Below the pieces are notes generated by a model that searched no databases, was not told the origin of the DNA, and worked only from the letters and a program-made list of their open reading frames with translations. From Talaromyces rugulosus (lineage: Eukaryota; Ascomycota; Eurotiomycetes; Eurotiales; Trichocomaceae): a DNA stretch of 64,000 bases. A program made the position numbers and the translations under genes. The stretch's first letter is position 1. The number at the start of each line of letters is the position of its first letter. Where the stretch lies: the NCBI RefSeq assembly GCF_013368755.1, contig NC_049564.1, positions 1,062,001 through 1,126,000 of the forward strand. The letters are read 5' to 3'. This document shows, piece by piece, positions 33,368-46,100 of this stretch.

Positions 33368-34459
33368 TTAGTACTTCGTATACCACCCTTTTGCCAGAAG
33401 AACAGCGTTAACCCTCGAATCCATAGACCGAATCAACCTCTCAAAATAATCCTGCCCCAGGGTCTCCCAGGCTTTCTCAATTAATTTACTAAATCGATTT
33501 TTTACTTCCTCATTGACCCCCTTTATAGTTGCAATCTCAGGATCCAATTTATAAAGAAGTTCTTTGAGCTTGGCCCAGGCATGTTCAATTGGGTTCAAAT
33601 CCGGGGAAAATGGTGGCCATTCCATGACAGGAATCCCATGATTTTCAAACCACTGCTTGACTTTATGAGCTGAATGAATCGGAGCATTATCTTGCATAAA
33701 TTCTAATTCAGGTTCTCATATAGAAAATAAATTTGACTCCAAAATGTCGAGATAGGAGTTCGCGGAATAGCCTTGCTTTTTAGATTCAAAATCTCGCTCC
33801 AAAAATGTAATTTCTGAATGCCCTAAGCCCCAAATTGCAGCCCAAATCATTATAGAGAATCCTCTTCCTTTGGTATAAGGCTGTATAAAGTCTTTTTTCC
33901 ATTTCTCCCCATGTTGGTTGAGATGGAAAGCCCATAAGGTTCGTTGTCCCTTTCCCAATTCAATAGAAGATTCATCGCTCCATATAACCTTAGACCACTC
34001 TTCATATGACCAATCTTTATGCTTTTTAGCCCATTCTAATCGTAATTTAGCATGTTCTTTTGTTAATTTAGGTCTTTTTTTAGCGCGCCAATGTCCATAC
34101 CCTGATTCTTTTAAAATAGTAAGAAAAGTAGGCGAAGAAAGGTTAATTCCACTTTGCTCGCGAATTTCTTGATAAGTAATAAAGGGATCCCTCTTTATTA
34201 TTTGAATAATATGTCGCTTGTCTCTTTCTGTATAAGCCTTTGGACGGCCAGGTCGAGGACTCGATTTTCCATTGATTTGGTGAGAAATTCGATTTATGGT
34301 GCCATTGACTGTTGAACGCGGAATTTGAAGATCGCGACTAATTTGGGTTGGATTACACCCACTTTGGTGTTTTCCAATAATTTGACCGCGTAGAAACGGA
34401 CTTAATTCCTTCCTCGAAGTGATATTAGCACTTTTTTCGCTTAATGGCCTGCGTGGCAT
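33368..34459 (-). pseudogene. Tc1-family transposase interrupted by one in-frame TGA
   Basis: The frame spans 364 codons with one TGA at codon 248 (33716-33718) and no frameshift. Before it are a paired-type helix-turn-helix (QIIGKHQSGCNPTQISRDLQ), the linker RPGRPKAYTERD and the first catalytic Asp in IWSDESSIE. After it are the second Asp in MQDNAPIHSA and the Glu in WPPFSPDLNPIEHAW, 34 residues apart. The catalytic core is therefore split, and the product would be non-functional unless the stop is read through. The element is AT-richer than neighbouring genes, in keeping with a foreign or mutated origin. CGA-to-TGA or TGG-to-TGA changes could each explain the stop; the original residue is unknown. 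Confidence 0.9.
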
Positions 34460-34510
34460 GATAAAATTGATTTTTTATTGGTATGTACAAACTTTGTGTT
34501 GGGGGGGAAC

Positions 34511-34544
34511 GCGTAAAATGGCCGAGACTTTTTTAGCGCGACTG
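34511..34544 (-). repeat. Right terminal inverted repeat
   Basis: The reverse complement begins CAGTCGCGCT, followed by the AAAAAAGTCTCGGCCA core. It is flanked by TA at 34545-34546. Confidence 0.9.
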
Positions 34545-34546
34545 TA

Positions 34547-35080
34547 TATGCAGCCCTCACCGCTATATTCTTTTTGTGTAGTATATGGTTGAGCACGGTG
34601 GCGGTTGTACATGTAGACTTACCTCTTTCGGTATGTATAGCCGTGTTTCAAATGTTGTATGCATCTATCCCACCACCTGCTCATCTCCGCGATTTATACT
34701 AGTTAATAAACAGTCATTCACTTGTAAACATTCAATAATTACATGTATGATTTATTATCATTTGATAGAAGAATATCATCTAGATCTAGATCAATAGTCA
34801 CAGATATCCAATATCAACGAACTGCCAGTATACACACACTGGTCTTTCTTATTTGATCCTAGTGAATAAGAACATATGTCCTTTCTCACCTCCATCTTGC
34901 ACATGCATATCCAGCACGTCTCTTCTTCCGCCTTCTGCAAGGAGCTTGGCGATCAGCAGATCTTGCTTCGGGGACTGTAGCTCCAACATCAATGCAAGGA
35001 AATTGCTGATCAGATCGCCACAGGTTCATCAAAACGTAAATCTCATAAAGTATCAATTCCAGATACGTATGTCGGCACAA
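34547..35080. other. Intergenic between transposon and IPI1
   Basis: 534 bases. No gene seen. Confidence 0.45.
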
Positions 35081-36220
35081 TCAAGTCGTCGCAGTAGCAG
35101 GCCCCGCATCGCGGAGCACTTTGAAGACAGTCGCAGAGGCACGCCCAACCTCACCCCCTTCCTTGCGCGCATTCTCTACTCCGCGCTCAACGACGCTACG
35201 AAACTGGTCGGCAAAGACGCGCAAGCGATCATCGCGGCTCTCGTACATTTCCCCCTCGGCGTCGCGCGGCTGTCCGAAAAGGTTGAGATAGGCGTACGGC
35301 GTCGGTCGGTTTGAGATCACGTTCTGCCGGACGGAAGAGTCGAGCGGGAAGTAGTGGCTAGAAACACTTCTTTCGGGGTCGTTATTGTTGTTCACATCAC
35401 CATCAAGATCCTCCTCCTTGCCAATCCCAACACGAAGAAATTCGGCCAAAACTTGCAGTGCTCTCACCATGGGTCGTCCCTGACTGCCGGCCTTGCCAAA
35501 CGAGCTCCGATTCGCAGACCACTTGGCCGATTCCGCCGTGTGCCATCCGAGAAGAGATAGAAAGCAGTTGAGAGTTTTGATCCAACCGCCCGCGCAAGAG
35601 ACCACCTCGCTGCCGGCAGTGTCGACCAGCCAGCCCAAAACTTCAACAGCCGATAACCGGATATCAGCTGCCAGGTGCGTCATGCCCGCCCGTATATAAG
35701 GCAGCAGTTGGGTAGCATGGGCATCGATATCAGCAGCTGGGAGGGTTTTGAGGAATTTCAGTAGTTGGGCCCGCACATTGTTGCTTGCGTCTAGCAGAAG
35801 AGGGACCAGTTTGGGTATAATTGTGCTGACTGGTTGCGGTAGAGCCGAGTCGACAGGCCGAGACAGCACTGATGTTGTGAGATGTGCAAGTGATTCCTTG
35901 CGCTGTGTGTCTGATTTTGCCGACAGCAGTGATAGATGGTGTGAGAACTGCGAAGACGATGATGGCGCATTTGTAGATAGTGATTGTTGGTTCAGTACAA
36001 TAGCTAGGCATGTTAGAACGGCCCCGAAAAATCTACACATGGTTGTCTACCTTTAGCCTTGAAGCTGGTATCGGTAAAGTTTGCAGGCTTGGCCTTTGCC
36101 TTGCCGACTTTGAGTTTGGGTTTCTAACCTTGTAAGCCATAGTCCTCTCTATATAGTGTTCCGATCTCATACCTGAAAGTCTTTTTGCTTTTCCCTTTTT
36201 CTCTTCTGGCTCGACCCCAT
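35081..36220 (-). CDS. IPI1: Pre-rRNA-processing protein Ipi1
   Basis: About 347 residues in three exons (36173-36220, 36051-36123, 35081-36003). The basic N-terminus MGSSQKRKREKQKDFQ continues into KPKLKVGKAKAKPANFTDTS and AIVLNQQSLS, the hallmark opening of the Ipi1/TEX10 family. It is followed by HEAT-like helices (RKESLAHLTTSVLSRP, IIPKLVPLLLDASNNVRAQL, AADIRLSAVEVLGWLVD). Ipi1 belongs to the Rix1 complex, which with Rea1 acts in the nucleolus and nucleoplasm on ITS2 processing and 60S pre-ribosome maturation. The three exons keep phase and recover the family consensus, so the start is secure. It is a housekeeping gene not linked to the cluster. Confidence 0.93.
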
Positions 36221-36696
36221 TTTGTGAATCTACCGCAGGTTTTTTACGGCCAGTAACTCCAAATACAGTCGTTAAATTCAGTGAATAAATTTCAGTACAC
36301 TTGAAATCAGTTCATGACAATATGTAGTTTCTCAGTAGCGATTACAAAGTTGAAGTTGAAGTGAGACTTTGATAGCAACTTTTTGATGCCAAGAAAATAT
36401 CTTATCGCCACGTGATCCAGCAAGTAAAAATTCAGCCTGATAAACAAGGCACCAACTATATCGACAATATAACGCTGGAGTTGTATATCAACAATTTACT
36501 AGTCTGTTATTATCTAACTCGTTTTCTAACTTCTCTAGGATGGATTGGCAATCAGTCAGAGGCATAGGTTACGCTACATGTAGAATTGCTCGCTTCGCTC
36601 CGAAACACTCGATTGTAGGAACTCGTCATACTTCATTATGGGTATACACATTATCTGTCCATTTGTCTGTCCACTCATTTACAACACACACGTCCA
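36221..36696. other. IPI1 promoter region
   Basis: 476 bases upstream of IPI1, and 3' end of the next gene. No gene seen. Confidence 0.45.
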
Positions 36697-37407
36697 TTAT
36701 CTAGACGCTCCCGCAGGGGCAGAAGCACCAGAAGCATCATGCACCACACACAGCAAGTACTTGCGGTCCGGCACCACCACAATCTCGTGCTTCTTAGTCC
36801 GTAGTCGCAGCAGCTTTATCTCATCGTCCTCATCGCGCTCGTTGTCCTTGTCTTGGTCGTCTGCTGTGCTGTCTGCCACCCCGTTGACACTAGGTCGCGA
36901 TTCATGTCCAATCTGCGCGGCCGACGTAGAGCCTGACAAGGCCAGTGTCACGCCAGACGCACTCGTCGTGAATGCATGGATATGCGCCGCAAGTGCTTCC
37001 GCCTGGGTCGGTTTGTACGGGCTCTTTACTAGCGTTGTAGCATTGTTACTGTTGTCTTGTGCGATAGTCTCCGGGGACCCAGCTGTAGCTGCTGCTACAC
37101 CACTAGCAGGGTTCTCTGTCGTCGAGATACTGCCGCTGTTTGTGCGCGATGCTGGCAGGTTTGAATTTGCGTTTCCATTCCCATTCCCGTTTCCTGTCGA
37201 CCCTGTGTTTGCCGCCAGCAGGCCGGTGCTTTGTATAATCGAGCCGTCTTTGCGTGAGAGAATCAGCGTTGACTGGACGCCGGGGCGCGAGGTCAGGTGT
37301 GAAAGCAACGCCGAGACATGCTGAGGAATCTGCGGGGGCTAAACAATTCATTATTAATTAGATGGATCGACTAACAGCCAGGCTGAACTCACCGGTGGCT
37401 GTGCCAT
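36697..37407 (-). CDS. Roadblock/LC7-domain protein
   Basis: About 218 residues in two exons (37393-37407, 36697-37338). The start MAQPPPPQIPQHV and the segment LLSHLTSRPGVQSTLILSRKDGSIIQSTG match the first half of the roadblock/LC7 fold. The second half (SPYKPTQAEALAAHIHAFTTSA, then KLLRLRTKKHEIVVVPDRKYLLCVVH) closes the domain. Between them is an unusual linker with GNGNGNGNANSN and Ser/Thr-rich sequence. The family includes dynein light chains (DYNLRB) and scaffold subunits of GTPase complexes. The linker makes this protein about twice the size of animal roadblock chains; fungal homologues often have such insertions. Confidence 0.82.
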
Positions 37408-38023
37408 GACCAGGGCGTGCCGGTGTCCAGCTGTTCCCAGGACGGCGCTTCAGTGTAGGTCGGTTGAGCTGGGGACTGCAATTGAATGGTGCTGCTAGTG
37501 AGACAAAGTGTTATCGCGACTGTGCAGTGTGTTGTTGTTGTTCGAGAAACTAAATGTTGGCGCGGACATGTGACTGCTATGACGGAGGTAAGGCTGCAAG
37601 GCACCGTTCCTGATGACATAATCGGTTACGAAGGGGCCGCAGTTTGACAAATTTTGGCATCAGGGGACGTTGATCATTTATCATTTCTCTCTGGCATAAT
37701 TCTGCTTCTTTTCTTGTTGATAGTTACTCGGTCTTGATCGAGTCTTCCTGTCCTCCTTCAGGCTCTCCCATTAAAACATCTCTCTAGGCATTGACGACAA
37801 GACTTGGACTCTTGACTTCTCCCGTGTCATCCGTCCCCTTGGTTCAGCTTCAATTTTTTCCCCTGCAAGTTATAGAAAAATAGCATTCGATTCAGGATTC
37901 ACCATTCACCTCTAGACGACAATAAAGCGCCAGCCCGAGTGGCTGTGTGATAATTACATTTCATAGTTTCTGTACCATACTCTAATCCAGGATTCTATCG
38001 CGACAAGTCGAGGTCCAAAAAAA
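37408..38023. promoter_or_regulatory. Divergent promoter, roadblock and PAQR genes
   Basis: 616 bases between divergent starts, with pyrimidine-rich tracts before the PAQR ATG. No gene seen. Confidence 0.4.
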
Positions 38024-39133
38024 ATGTTGCTCGACATACTCGACACCTTCGACGTCTCCAAATTTCGCATTCGCAAACAAGACCCAAACGAATACTCGCC
38101 CGTCGTCGTCCGTCCTCGATCCTCTACCGAAACCAAAAAACACTCACGCAAAACCCGCGACTCTATACCACAGCGCGTCCTGCTCACGCTCGGCGAAGTG
38201 CCGAAATGGTACGACATCAACCCATTTATCCTGACGGGCTACCGGCATCAAACGAATTCGTTGCTGGGCTGTCTGGCCAGCTGGACATATGTGCACAATG
38301 AGTCCGGGAACATTTACTCGCATCTGATTCCGGCCGTTGCGGCGATTTTCGGACATCGGTTGCTGTACAATTACTTGCGCGCCGAGTATGCGAATCTCAG
38401 GGATAAGGATTGGACGATTATTTCGTTGCAGTTGTGGGCTGCGCTGGCCTGTATGTCGACATCGACCATGTACCACACGATGATCTGCCATTCGCCAAAG
38501 GTGAAGCACAATTGTCTCATGTACGACTATGTTGGGATCATTGCCGTCATGCTAGGCAATTTTATATCGGGCATTTACTTTGGGTTCTACTGCGAGCCAC
38601 GCCTGCGATTGACATATTGGATTCTCGTACATATCTTTCCTTCCTTTTTTTTAAGCCTTCGTCTGTCTTCTAACCAGTATAATAGGTCACCACAATGAGC
38701 CTCGCAACAGGTGTCGTCATGCTGAACCGGCGCTTCCACGGCCCCAAATGGCGTCGCTTTCGCATGAACTGCTTCCTCCTGACGGGCTTCTTTGCGTCGG
38801 CGCCCATGGTGCACGGCACGATACGCTGGGGACGAGAATTCGTGCGCAAAACGGGTGTTCGGTACTATTTGCTCGAGGTACTGCTCATTCTAGTCGGCTG
38901 CTTTTTCTACGAGGTTTGTTACTTTCTCTATATACATATATATGTGTGTATACACCTGCTAACTGACACAGCGCCGCCTACCCGAACGGCTCTTCCCAGG
39001 GAGGTTCGACATTTGGTGGCATTCGCATACGATATGGCATTTATTCGTTGTTGGCGCGGTAGCCATGCATCTGGTAGGCACGTTGACCGCGTTTGATTAT
39101 GATTATCACCATCGGTCTGTTTGTTATGCATGA
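38024..39133 (+). CDS. PAQR/haemolysin-III family membrane protein (Izh-like)
   Basis: About 330 residues in three exons (38024-38626, 38686-38913, 38972-39133). After a basic cytosolic N-terminus comes LLTLGEVPKWYDINPFILTGYR, then NESGNIYSHLIPA, the first of seven membrane helices. Zinc-site residues are visible: Ser and His in STSTMYHTMICHS, Asp in MYDYVGI and the paired His in WWHSHTIWHL. Members are adiponectin-receptor homologues; yeast Izh proteins affect zinc and sterol metabolism, and the fold has ceramidase-like activity in animals. Splicing is supported by continuity at VTTMSLATG and RRLPERLFPGRFD. The PAQR protein is convergent with the following small gene. Confidence 0.93.
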
Positions 39134-39232
39134 TTTTTTCTTCTTTTTTTTTCTGTACACTAGATAGACATAGATTTTATTTGAACGTTATTCTTTTGTT
39201 TTTATCTCTGCTAGCCTTTTCGTTAAAAAAGG

Positions 39233-39693
39233 TTATTTGCTCTTCCCCCCAAATGCCTTGGTCACTGTATCAGCAACAGAATCCAACGGCCCTCCTCCTC
39301 CTCCCATCTTCCGTCCTGCTGTACCTGGTTGTTTCTGTCCTCCACGGGCGCTGCCTTCGACTGGGTGCTCTTCGTGGTCGAGGCCTAGCATACTCTCGCG
39401 TTCGTCGGGTGGGAGACTGTGCACTGTTGATTTGTTGTCTCCTAAACCCCATCAGCCTATATACTCTCCATACTCAGTAAGAACAAAAGGGAAGGAAAGG
39501 AAATACCAGGCTGCATAGCCGTCGCAACACGATCTCGCATAGCCTGCGCAGATTCACGCGCGGATTGGGCCATTGACTTGTTGGTTTTCTTTGTCCTTAA
39601 TTTTTAGCAAAAGCTGATAATGTCTGTGAGTTTAGTGGATAGACGTACGTCAGACATGTTGGCTTCAAATGTATCTATCAGTTGATCACTCAT
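39233..39693 (-). CDS. Small acidic/glycine-rich hypothetical protein
   Basis: About 111 residues in three exons (39649-39693, 39507-39588, 39233-39441). The reconstruction MSDQLIDTFEANMSD, KTNKSMAQSARESAQAMRD, then TVHSLPPDERESMLGLDHEE, a GGGGG run and TKAFGGKSK keeps phase throughout. The acceptor of the second exon (AAAG at 39589) is unusual, and an alternative start at MAQSARES is possible. No domain or signal peptide is recognised; the repeated Ala/Arg/Glu helix and glycine linker suggest a disordered or stress-related small protein. The gene is convergent with the PAQR gene, 99 bases away. Confidence 0.65.
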
Positions 39694-40475
39694 TTTCAAA
39701 TTTCATATATTATATGTACTTCTGTGAGATGAATCAATAAACAAAATATCAGTTGAACAGGAAGTAGCCAGTTTTGATGTAATTAATATACCTCAAAAAA
39801 CGACATGGTGATGTCAGAATAATCGTGCTGTGGCGTGCCCTAAACTCATCTACCCAACCAAATATTTTGACTGGTACTAACTATATTTGACTGGTACTAC
39901 CGCAGAAATAAATATTTCGTATTCGTAAAACAGTAACATGCGAGCCTCGCCTTGCTTGAGATTCTGGGTACAATTATCTAGTCTTATTAGGAATCCTCAG
40001 GCATGCTGTGTCCCGTACATATATCGCCTACCGGAGGCAGGAGACTCTCAGCAGTCAAACTGAGAGGCATCACAGGTTCATAAAAAAAGAAAGAAAAAAA
40101 AAATAGACAAGCAGAAGAGAAATAAAAATCAAAGCAGTGCGCACTTCTGCCTGGTGCCCAGTCCATGACAAACCGAAACAAAGAAAACGAAAAATCGTTA
40201 GACTGGGCAGACCGGGACAGACGCGATTGTATCAAGCAGGTGAAACAAAAACCAAAATCACAGAGAAACACAGAAAACACGCCTTCTAACCACCTCGTAA
40301 GTCACGGTCATACGTCATAGTATGAGGTACCAGACCCTCTCCTACCTGATAATTCGGAAAAAAAAAACACAACCAAATATAATCATCGAATAATCCCAAA
40401 CCTGATCAAGTAAAAAATCATGCACTGAATCTCCATATAAATCAAGTCGTTGAAACACATATCTATAGTGACAGA
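39694..40475. other. Intergenic upstream of the small gene, 3' of areA
   Basis: 782 bases including the probable 3' UTR of areA, which in Aspergillus controls mRNA stability. No gene seen. Confidence 0.45.
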
Positions 40476-43178
40476 CTATAGACTCATCGTCAACCATTCC
40501 CATTCCTGGCTGGCAGTTTGGCCAGAGCCCGCTGCGAGACTGTGATGAGCAGGGTTTGTTGCTGCCGGTGGCATTGCCGGTGCCAACGGCACAACCTTGG
40601 ATCTTGCAGCCAAAGGACCACCTCGACTGCCATCATCCCCTTCGGGGCTGTCCTGAGACAGACTGGCCTGGATGCTTGAAAGAGAGCCGATGGAGCCCTT
40701 GTCAAGCCGCCGCTGACGCTTCGGAGCCACTTGGACTGCTCGCGCCTGGGCGCCGGCAGACGGTGTGGTTTTGGGCGGAGCTGCCGCGATAGGGACAACT
40801 CCGTTCTTGATACCGATAGACGCCCCTGAGGTAGAACTAACAGACCCCGCAATCGACGGCGGAGATTCGGAGGCATTGACACTATGAGGCTTGCTTGAGC
40901 TTGGCGGCGTCACGGCTATGGCCTGCTGGATGGAGTTCTTTCGAGTGTTCTTCTTCGATCGGGAAGAAGAGACGCCGATCGAAAGACTGTTGCCACCGCC
41001 TCTGTTACGCTTCTTGATGACATCGGTCTTGAGAGAAAGAGGCCGTACAACACCGTGAAGCTTCAGGAAAAGTCCACAAGCGTTGCACAGCGGCTGTCCT
41101 TCTGGGTTTCGGCGCCACAGTGGGGTGGTCTGGGTGAAGCAGTTTGTACATGTAGTCGGAGCGCCCCCTTGGTCACCGGGTTTGGTGCCGCCAGGGCTTG
41201 GTGGACGAGACGGGACCGCACTACTTAGACCTGATTCGGGCGGGGTGTTTGGCGATGTATGGGATTGCAGGCCCTGCTGAGATAAGTGATTGGTATTTGG
41301 GGTCGAGATTGCACGCGCCAACTTGGGCCGTCGGGGGTCGTGCTGGCTACGTAAGTCACTCACGGATAAAGCAGATCCATGAACACGGCTGAGATTGCTG
41401 TTGTCCCAGTCCCGAGACTGGTCCATTGGGTCCCCCATTCGTCCATTATGCAGGCCCGAGAAATTCGGCATAGAGCCGAAATGCCCGGCCAGTTGCGCAT
41501 CCCACTGGATATTCGAGTTGACGTCACCAGAAACATCGTCGAGACCATGAAAGTCGGCCTGCATGGCCATATTTCGGTCAGAGAAAGAAACTCCATCGTC
41601 GTCCTCGTTATCGGAGTCAGCACCGAAAGTGAACATGTTTTCTCTATTGTTCAGGGTCAAGTTTCGGTGGGTGGCCGGGGCGGCAAAATCATTTTGGTTC
41701 AGGACTCGGGAGGGGTCAACATGCTGCTGAGACATGGCAAAGCCAGGAGAGGGAAGGCTGGACGGAGGGCCACTCATTGAGTTGAAGGCAGCAGCTTCAT
41801 TGTTTGCATTGAACATATACCGAGGCTGCAACGAAGCTGTAAGGTTAGAACGTTGGGTGGCATAAGTAGGGACTCGACGTTGAGCACGGGCGTCCATGGG
41901 GTTCTGCTCAAAATACATAGAATGCTCCCCATCGTATGCCGGCTGTGGCGTCGAGGCAGTGGACTGGAAGGCAGAAGCGGGGGGCGAGTAGAAATCAGTT
42001 GAGTTCAACGAGGACGCAATGGGGGTCTGTGCATATATGTGGCCGAAGGGGCCGGATGTCACCAAAGGCGATTCTGTAGGAGAGAAAGCAAAGTTCTGCT
42101 GGAAAGGACCGGCGGACGTAAGAAGGGAGTCCTCGTTCAGTTGAAAAGTGTCCAGGTTGAAAGGCACATTGGGAGAGGTATGGTTGGTGGGGTATGCGGA
42201 ATGCGAGTGGTCCAAGTTGTAGTCTGGCATCATGCTACTGTCCAATTCATGGTCATTGGAGATCATGAGGTTCGTGGTAGGAACCACTTGGGGGGAGAAC
42301 TCGGCGGGTCGCTTGCGGGCAGCCTAACGAGAGATGAGCTGATGAGATCGGCTCGAGGGGAGGAAATGAAGGGAAAGGCCTACCTTGCGTTCGTCAACGC
42401 TGGTTTTGCGTACACGGCGCTGGACGTAGCCAAACTCGTCGGAGCGATGGAGATCTTGGGAAGTGTAAGGGAGGGACGCCGGGGCAAGATTGTTGTGGGA
42501 TTGGATGTGTTCCTTGCGACCCTTGATGGGGATGGCGGATGGCACAGCCAGGTCCAGCTGCGAGGGCTCAATACCAGCGGGCGAGCCAATCGATGAAGGA
42601 ATAATGAACTCGTCCAAGTTCATAGGATCCACCGAGGAAGCACGAGGGGTTCTCTGGTCGACAGACTGGCGCAGCTGGGCAATACCACTAGGAGCAGGCT
42701 TTTCCAGTCTTTGGGCGGCACGACTGTCGAGAACGGAGAAAAATGTCAGCCAGCGTGTTGAGAGGAAGAAGAAGAGGAAGAGGGGAAAAAAGTGAGACGA
42801 AAAGAAGTGATCCTCCTCGCTGAGGTCGACTGATCGCCCGCCAGAGATAAGGCAAGTCATCATGATAACAGGGTAGAACTAGCGCTGCAAGCTGCAGCTG
42901 CCAGTAGGAAATCTAGAATTGGGGAGGGATATTTTGTGCAACAAAACTTACCGGGCCTGCTCCGCTCGTTCTCTTTCCTGGCGCCTCAAACTCATGGACA
43001 TCATGCGCCAGGTGAGGTTCTCCATGCGCTCCTGGTTGGGGAGCTGGGACTTGGTGCGCGAGTACAGCTTCCAGATCTGGGTGGCCAGAGGATCCTTTCT
43101 CTGCATTTCGTCCGGACTGTCGACGGCATCATGAGGAACATCATCTCGCCAGTCCGGAAAGATGGAGTCGCGCAGCAT
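40476..43178 (-). CDS. areA: Nitrogen regulatory GATA factor AreA
   Basis: At least 804 residues are encoded by exons 42952-43178 (from an internal ATG), 42384-42723 and 40476-42323. The single GATA finger [20 protein letters not shown] plus CNAC has the C-x2-C-x17-C-x2-C pattern, followed by [21 protein letters not shown]. The protein ends in the [11 protein letters not shown] tail that binds the repressor NmrA. N-terminal landmarks [22 protein letters not shown] and [27 protein letters not shown] are typical of AreA. A strong acceptor at 43199-43200 shows that a further 5' exon exists, and family length (about 876) implies that roughly 70 residues are missing; I could not place that exon. 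AreA activates genes for poor nitrogen sources. Confidence 0.97.
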
Positions 43179-46100
43179 CGCCTTGTCGGCGACACTGCCT
43201 GTATGTGAGAAATCCAGCTTGCCGTCTCTTTTTTTTTTCTCTCTTGTCTCTCTGTGTGGGAGGGACGACAACAACGACTTGTATCAGTAATGGGTGGGTG
43301 TTTCCTTCCAGATCAGAGAGGCATCGGAGCAAGCCCCATGGATCGTGGATGAAGAAGGACAAGGATTAGAAGGAAGGGAGGAAGAAGATGGAGAGGCGAT
43401 GATGAAAGAGATCGCCGTTCGCCCTCGGCCGCACAGGAAAGAGCGACACAGACGGAGAGAGACAGACACAGAGAAGAGAGGGACGACTTTGCGCTCGCGG
43501 CGGTTCGCCCAGCGTATTTTACGCGTATTGGTATTTCGCCACATGCCGCCGGTAATAAAACGGCCGGTCCGTCGTTCCCTAAATGCGCGCTAGTGCGCTG
43601 TACCTTGCGATGGATCTCATGGCTATCTGGGACTTTTGAGGGCATGACAGGACGGAATTATTCATCTTATCGCGATGTTATTATGTTCATGCCCTTCCAA
43701 ATTTTTGTTGTTTTCTCTGGCAGAAGAGCGCTCACAGCATCAACGAAATGCAGGTACTCGGACGGAATTACAAATACAGCTGTACCGTACGCAGGATTCG
43801 CGGGATTCCTCCTCCCGGTGGAGGGGCTCTTCTCTTCCACCTAGTGCTGTGCATTTGCCTCAGGATAAATTCAAACCCGCATCCATCAACGAGATTTTGC
43901 AGTGTTGAATTAATATCAATGTTAAGCAATTGGACCCAATTTACATAGTTACTTGCTACCATTAGTACATATCGAAGTATACCGCCTCCCGGAACAAACT
44001 AACCATGTACATGGATTTTTTTGCATGCATATATTCAATCATAAACACTGTCTTCGAGCCAATACCAATATTTGAAGCCAAAGTACTAAGTAAAGGCGAA
44101 AAAAGGTCGTCTATTCGGTGTTTCCGAAAGAAGTAAAAGATCTAGATCGCAAAAAGCCGGGGCTCCAGCATCTAGGCCTTGTCGCCGAGTCCCGGCCGAG
44201 TCCAAATTGTGCTAGTATATCGAAAACGGTCAGCCTTTTTTTCCCTTTTCATGTCAATAATAGAGGACAAAAAGTAATAATAATAGACAAAATAAATTCC
44301 AGCGTAAGCGCTGTATCCTGCATGATATTCGCTACAGCACGGACCATTGGCTATTGGGCCACCATAAGGCCCGGATCGACAAGTAATCCTTGACCTCAGC
44401 TGCATATTCATATTCCGCCTCTTATTAATGTTTTACAGGGGTTCTACTGCAGCTTCTTCTGCTTCACCACCAGGAAAATAAACCAATTTGTTCGAGGAGC
44501 GCCTTGGCACTGTCTGCCGACTTGTTCTGGCTGTAACAGCCGGTGCCCGCCGTACCTCATTCGTTAACTATACTCCGTATGATAATTTATAAATACTTAG
44601 TAACCGTACTAGTAGTATTATAAACAAAAAAGCACAGATCAAAAGTCAACTATTTCTGACCCCTAGCGCGCCGCCGGCTGCAGGACATGCAGCGCCGGGA
44701 CCACTGCCTGATCTGTCCAGCTGGACTGGATGATATTCTCGAAACCATCTTTACGCCGTGTACAGAGTGCGGACGAATGGCATATGATCGTCGCGACAAA
44801 TACTAAAAGTGTAAGCATCCATGGATTTGCTTGCGACGACGAACCTGGGTTGCTTACTTTTGCCTACAGCCCGATTGGTCGGCGGTTTCGAGTATAACAA
44901 TTAATACTCGCTGCCCAACCCTTCTAGAATATACAATCTCGAATTATTGTTCTGTCTCCATTCATGTTACATTCTGTCCCGAGACATGCAGACTTTGACA
45001 CAGACAGCCCTCGGCTTCCCGGGCTTCAACCAGTAGTACAGTACGCCAGCCTCGTGGGCCAAGCTGCCAGTGCTGACGGACGGTTCGCCGCTAGTTTAGC
45101 TGACTCTTGTCCTCTAGCCTATAGAAGCATTAGAGCTCTGTGGCAAAGTGGGCTGTTTAGTGTTCCGAGTTGGTACAGGCTATTGTGATTGGTGGACTGG
45201 CATGCATTGTATGTGTGTATTTTTGGGTGTATGTCTCCTATTTACTCGTATTTAGCCGATGTCTCGATGCGAGATGTTTTTGTCTTTTTTTTCTTCTGAA
45301 ATAATCAAGTAGACAGACAAAAAATGTATTCTCAAAAAAGACAAGCATTGAATGTTCTATTATTATGCAAAGCTAGTAGTATGAGTACAACCAATATAGA
45401 GAGATTGCTGTGGATCTCATTGCATGGCATGGCATACTCCACGCATATAGATGGGTTAGTTCCTATAGGATAGCTGTTTCAGTTAGGCAACCCCGATTGA
45501 CTCGTGAAAAGACCACATTGGCGTGGCTTCTGTTCCCTCGTGCCCATATACCTAACCAAGTTACATCTTGGTTTCTTGTTTATTGTCGCGTGGCGGATAA
45601 TATATAGCTAGTACGTTCTAAACAATCCCCGGAGCGGGACACAGACAGTGGCTTTCGTCTCAACTTCTATACAAACACAAGAGAAACGAGAACAAATCAT
45701 AACCGCAAATAGCCGCGCGTCTGGCTTCAATTCTATTTGTATACTATACTGTACTAATAATACTACTTATACGAGGCTACGAGGACGTCGTCTTCTAGAT
45801 TGATGCACAGAATCGGCGCAACGAGTCAGAACGGCCCAAGGAGAAATTCCGGACCCGTTTTTTGTTGGTTCAGTGCTGAGAGTGTACGGAGTATTCACCT
45901 GTATTATTGCCGAGTACGGAGTATCCGCCCGCACCGAGATGCCGATCGCGTTGTGTTTTTGGACCATTGCTCGGCTGAACAGTACTCCGTTAGGCATCCC
46001 TAGGACAACAGTTGTTATACATACGGAGTCGGACACTTCTTGTCTTCTACAGTGCTGCGCTTTGGCGCGACCCACGAGGCTGGAGCTTAAAGTAAGCAGC

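Larger units (their letters stand above)
33201..34544 (-). mobile_element. Tc1-like DNA transposon, 1344 bases
   Basis: The element is delimited by terminal inverted repeats (33201-33234 and 34511-34544) and is flanked on both sides by TA (33199-33200 and 34545-34546), the target duplicated by Tc1/mariner elements. It carries a single transposase frame on the minus strand (33368-34459) whose D, D and E residues are spaced as DD34E, the Tc1 (impala-like) arrangement. The repeats match at 24 of 34 positions, including CAGT at the tip and an AAAAAAGTNTCGGCCA core. Repeat divergence and a premature stop suggest an inactive copy. Confidence 0.92.

Noticed and set aside
43284..43645. Minus-strand frames that might be the missing AreA N-terminal exon
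   Set aside because: None joins the acceptor at 43199-43200 in phase with a good donor, and they do not resemble AreA.
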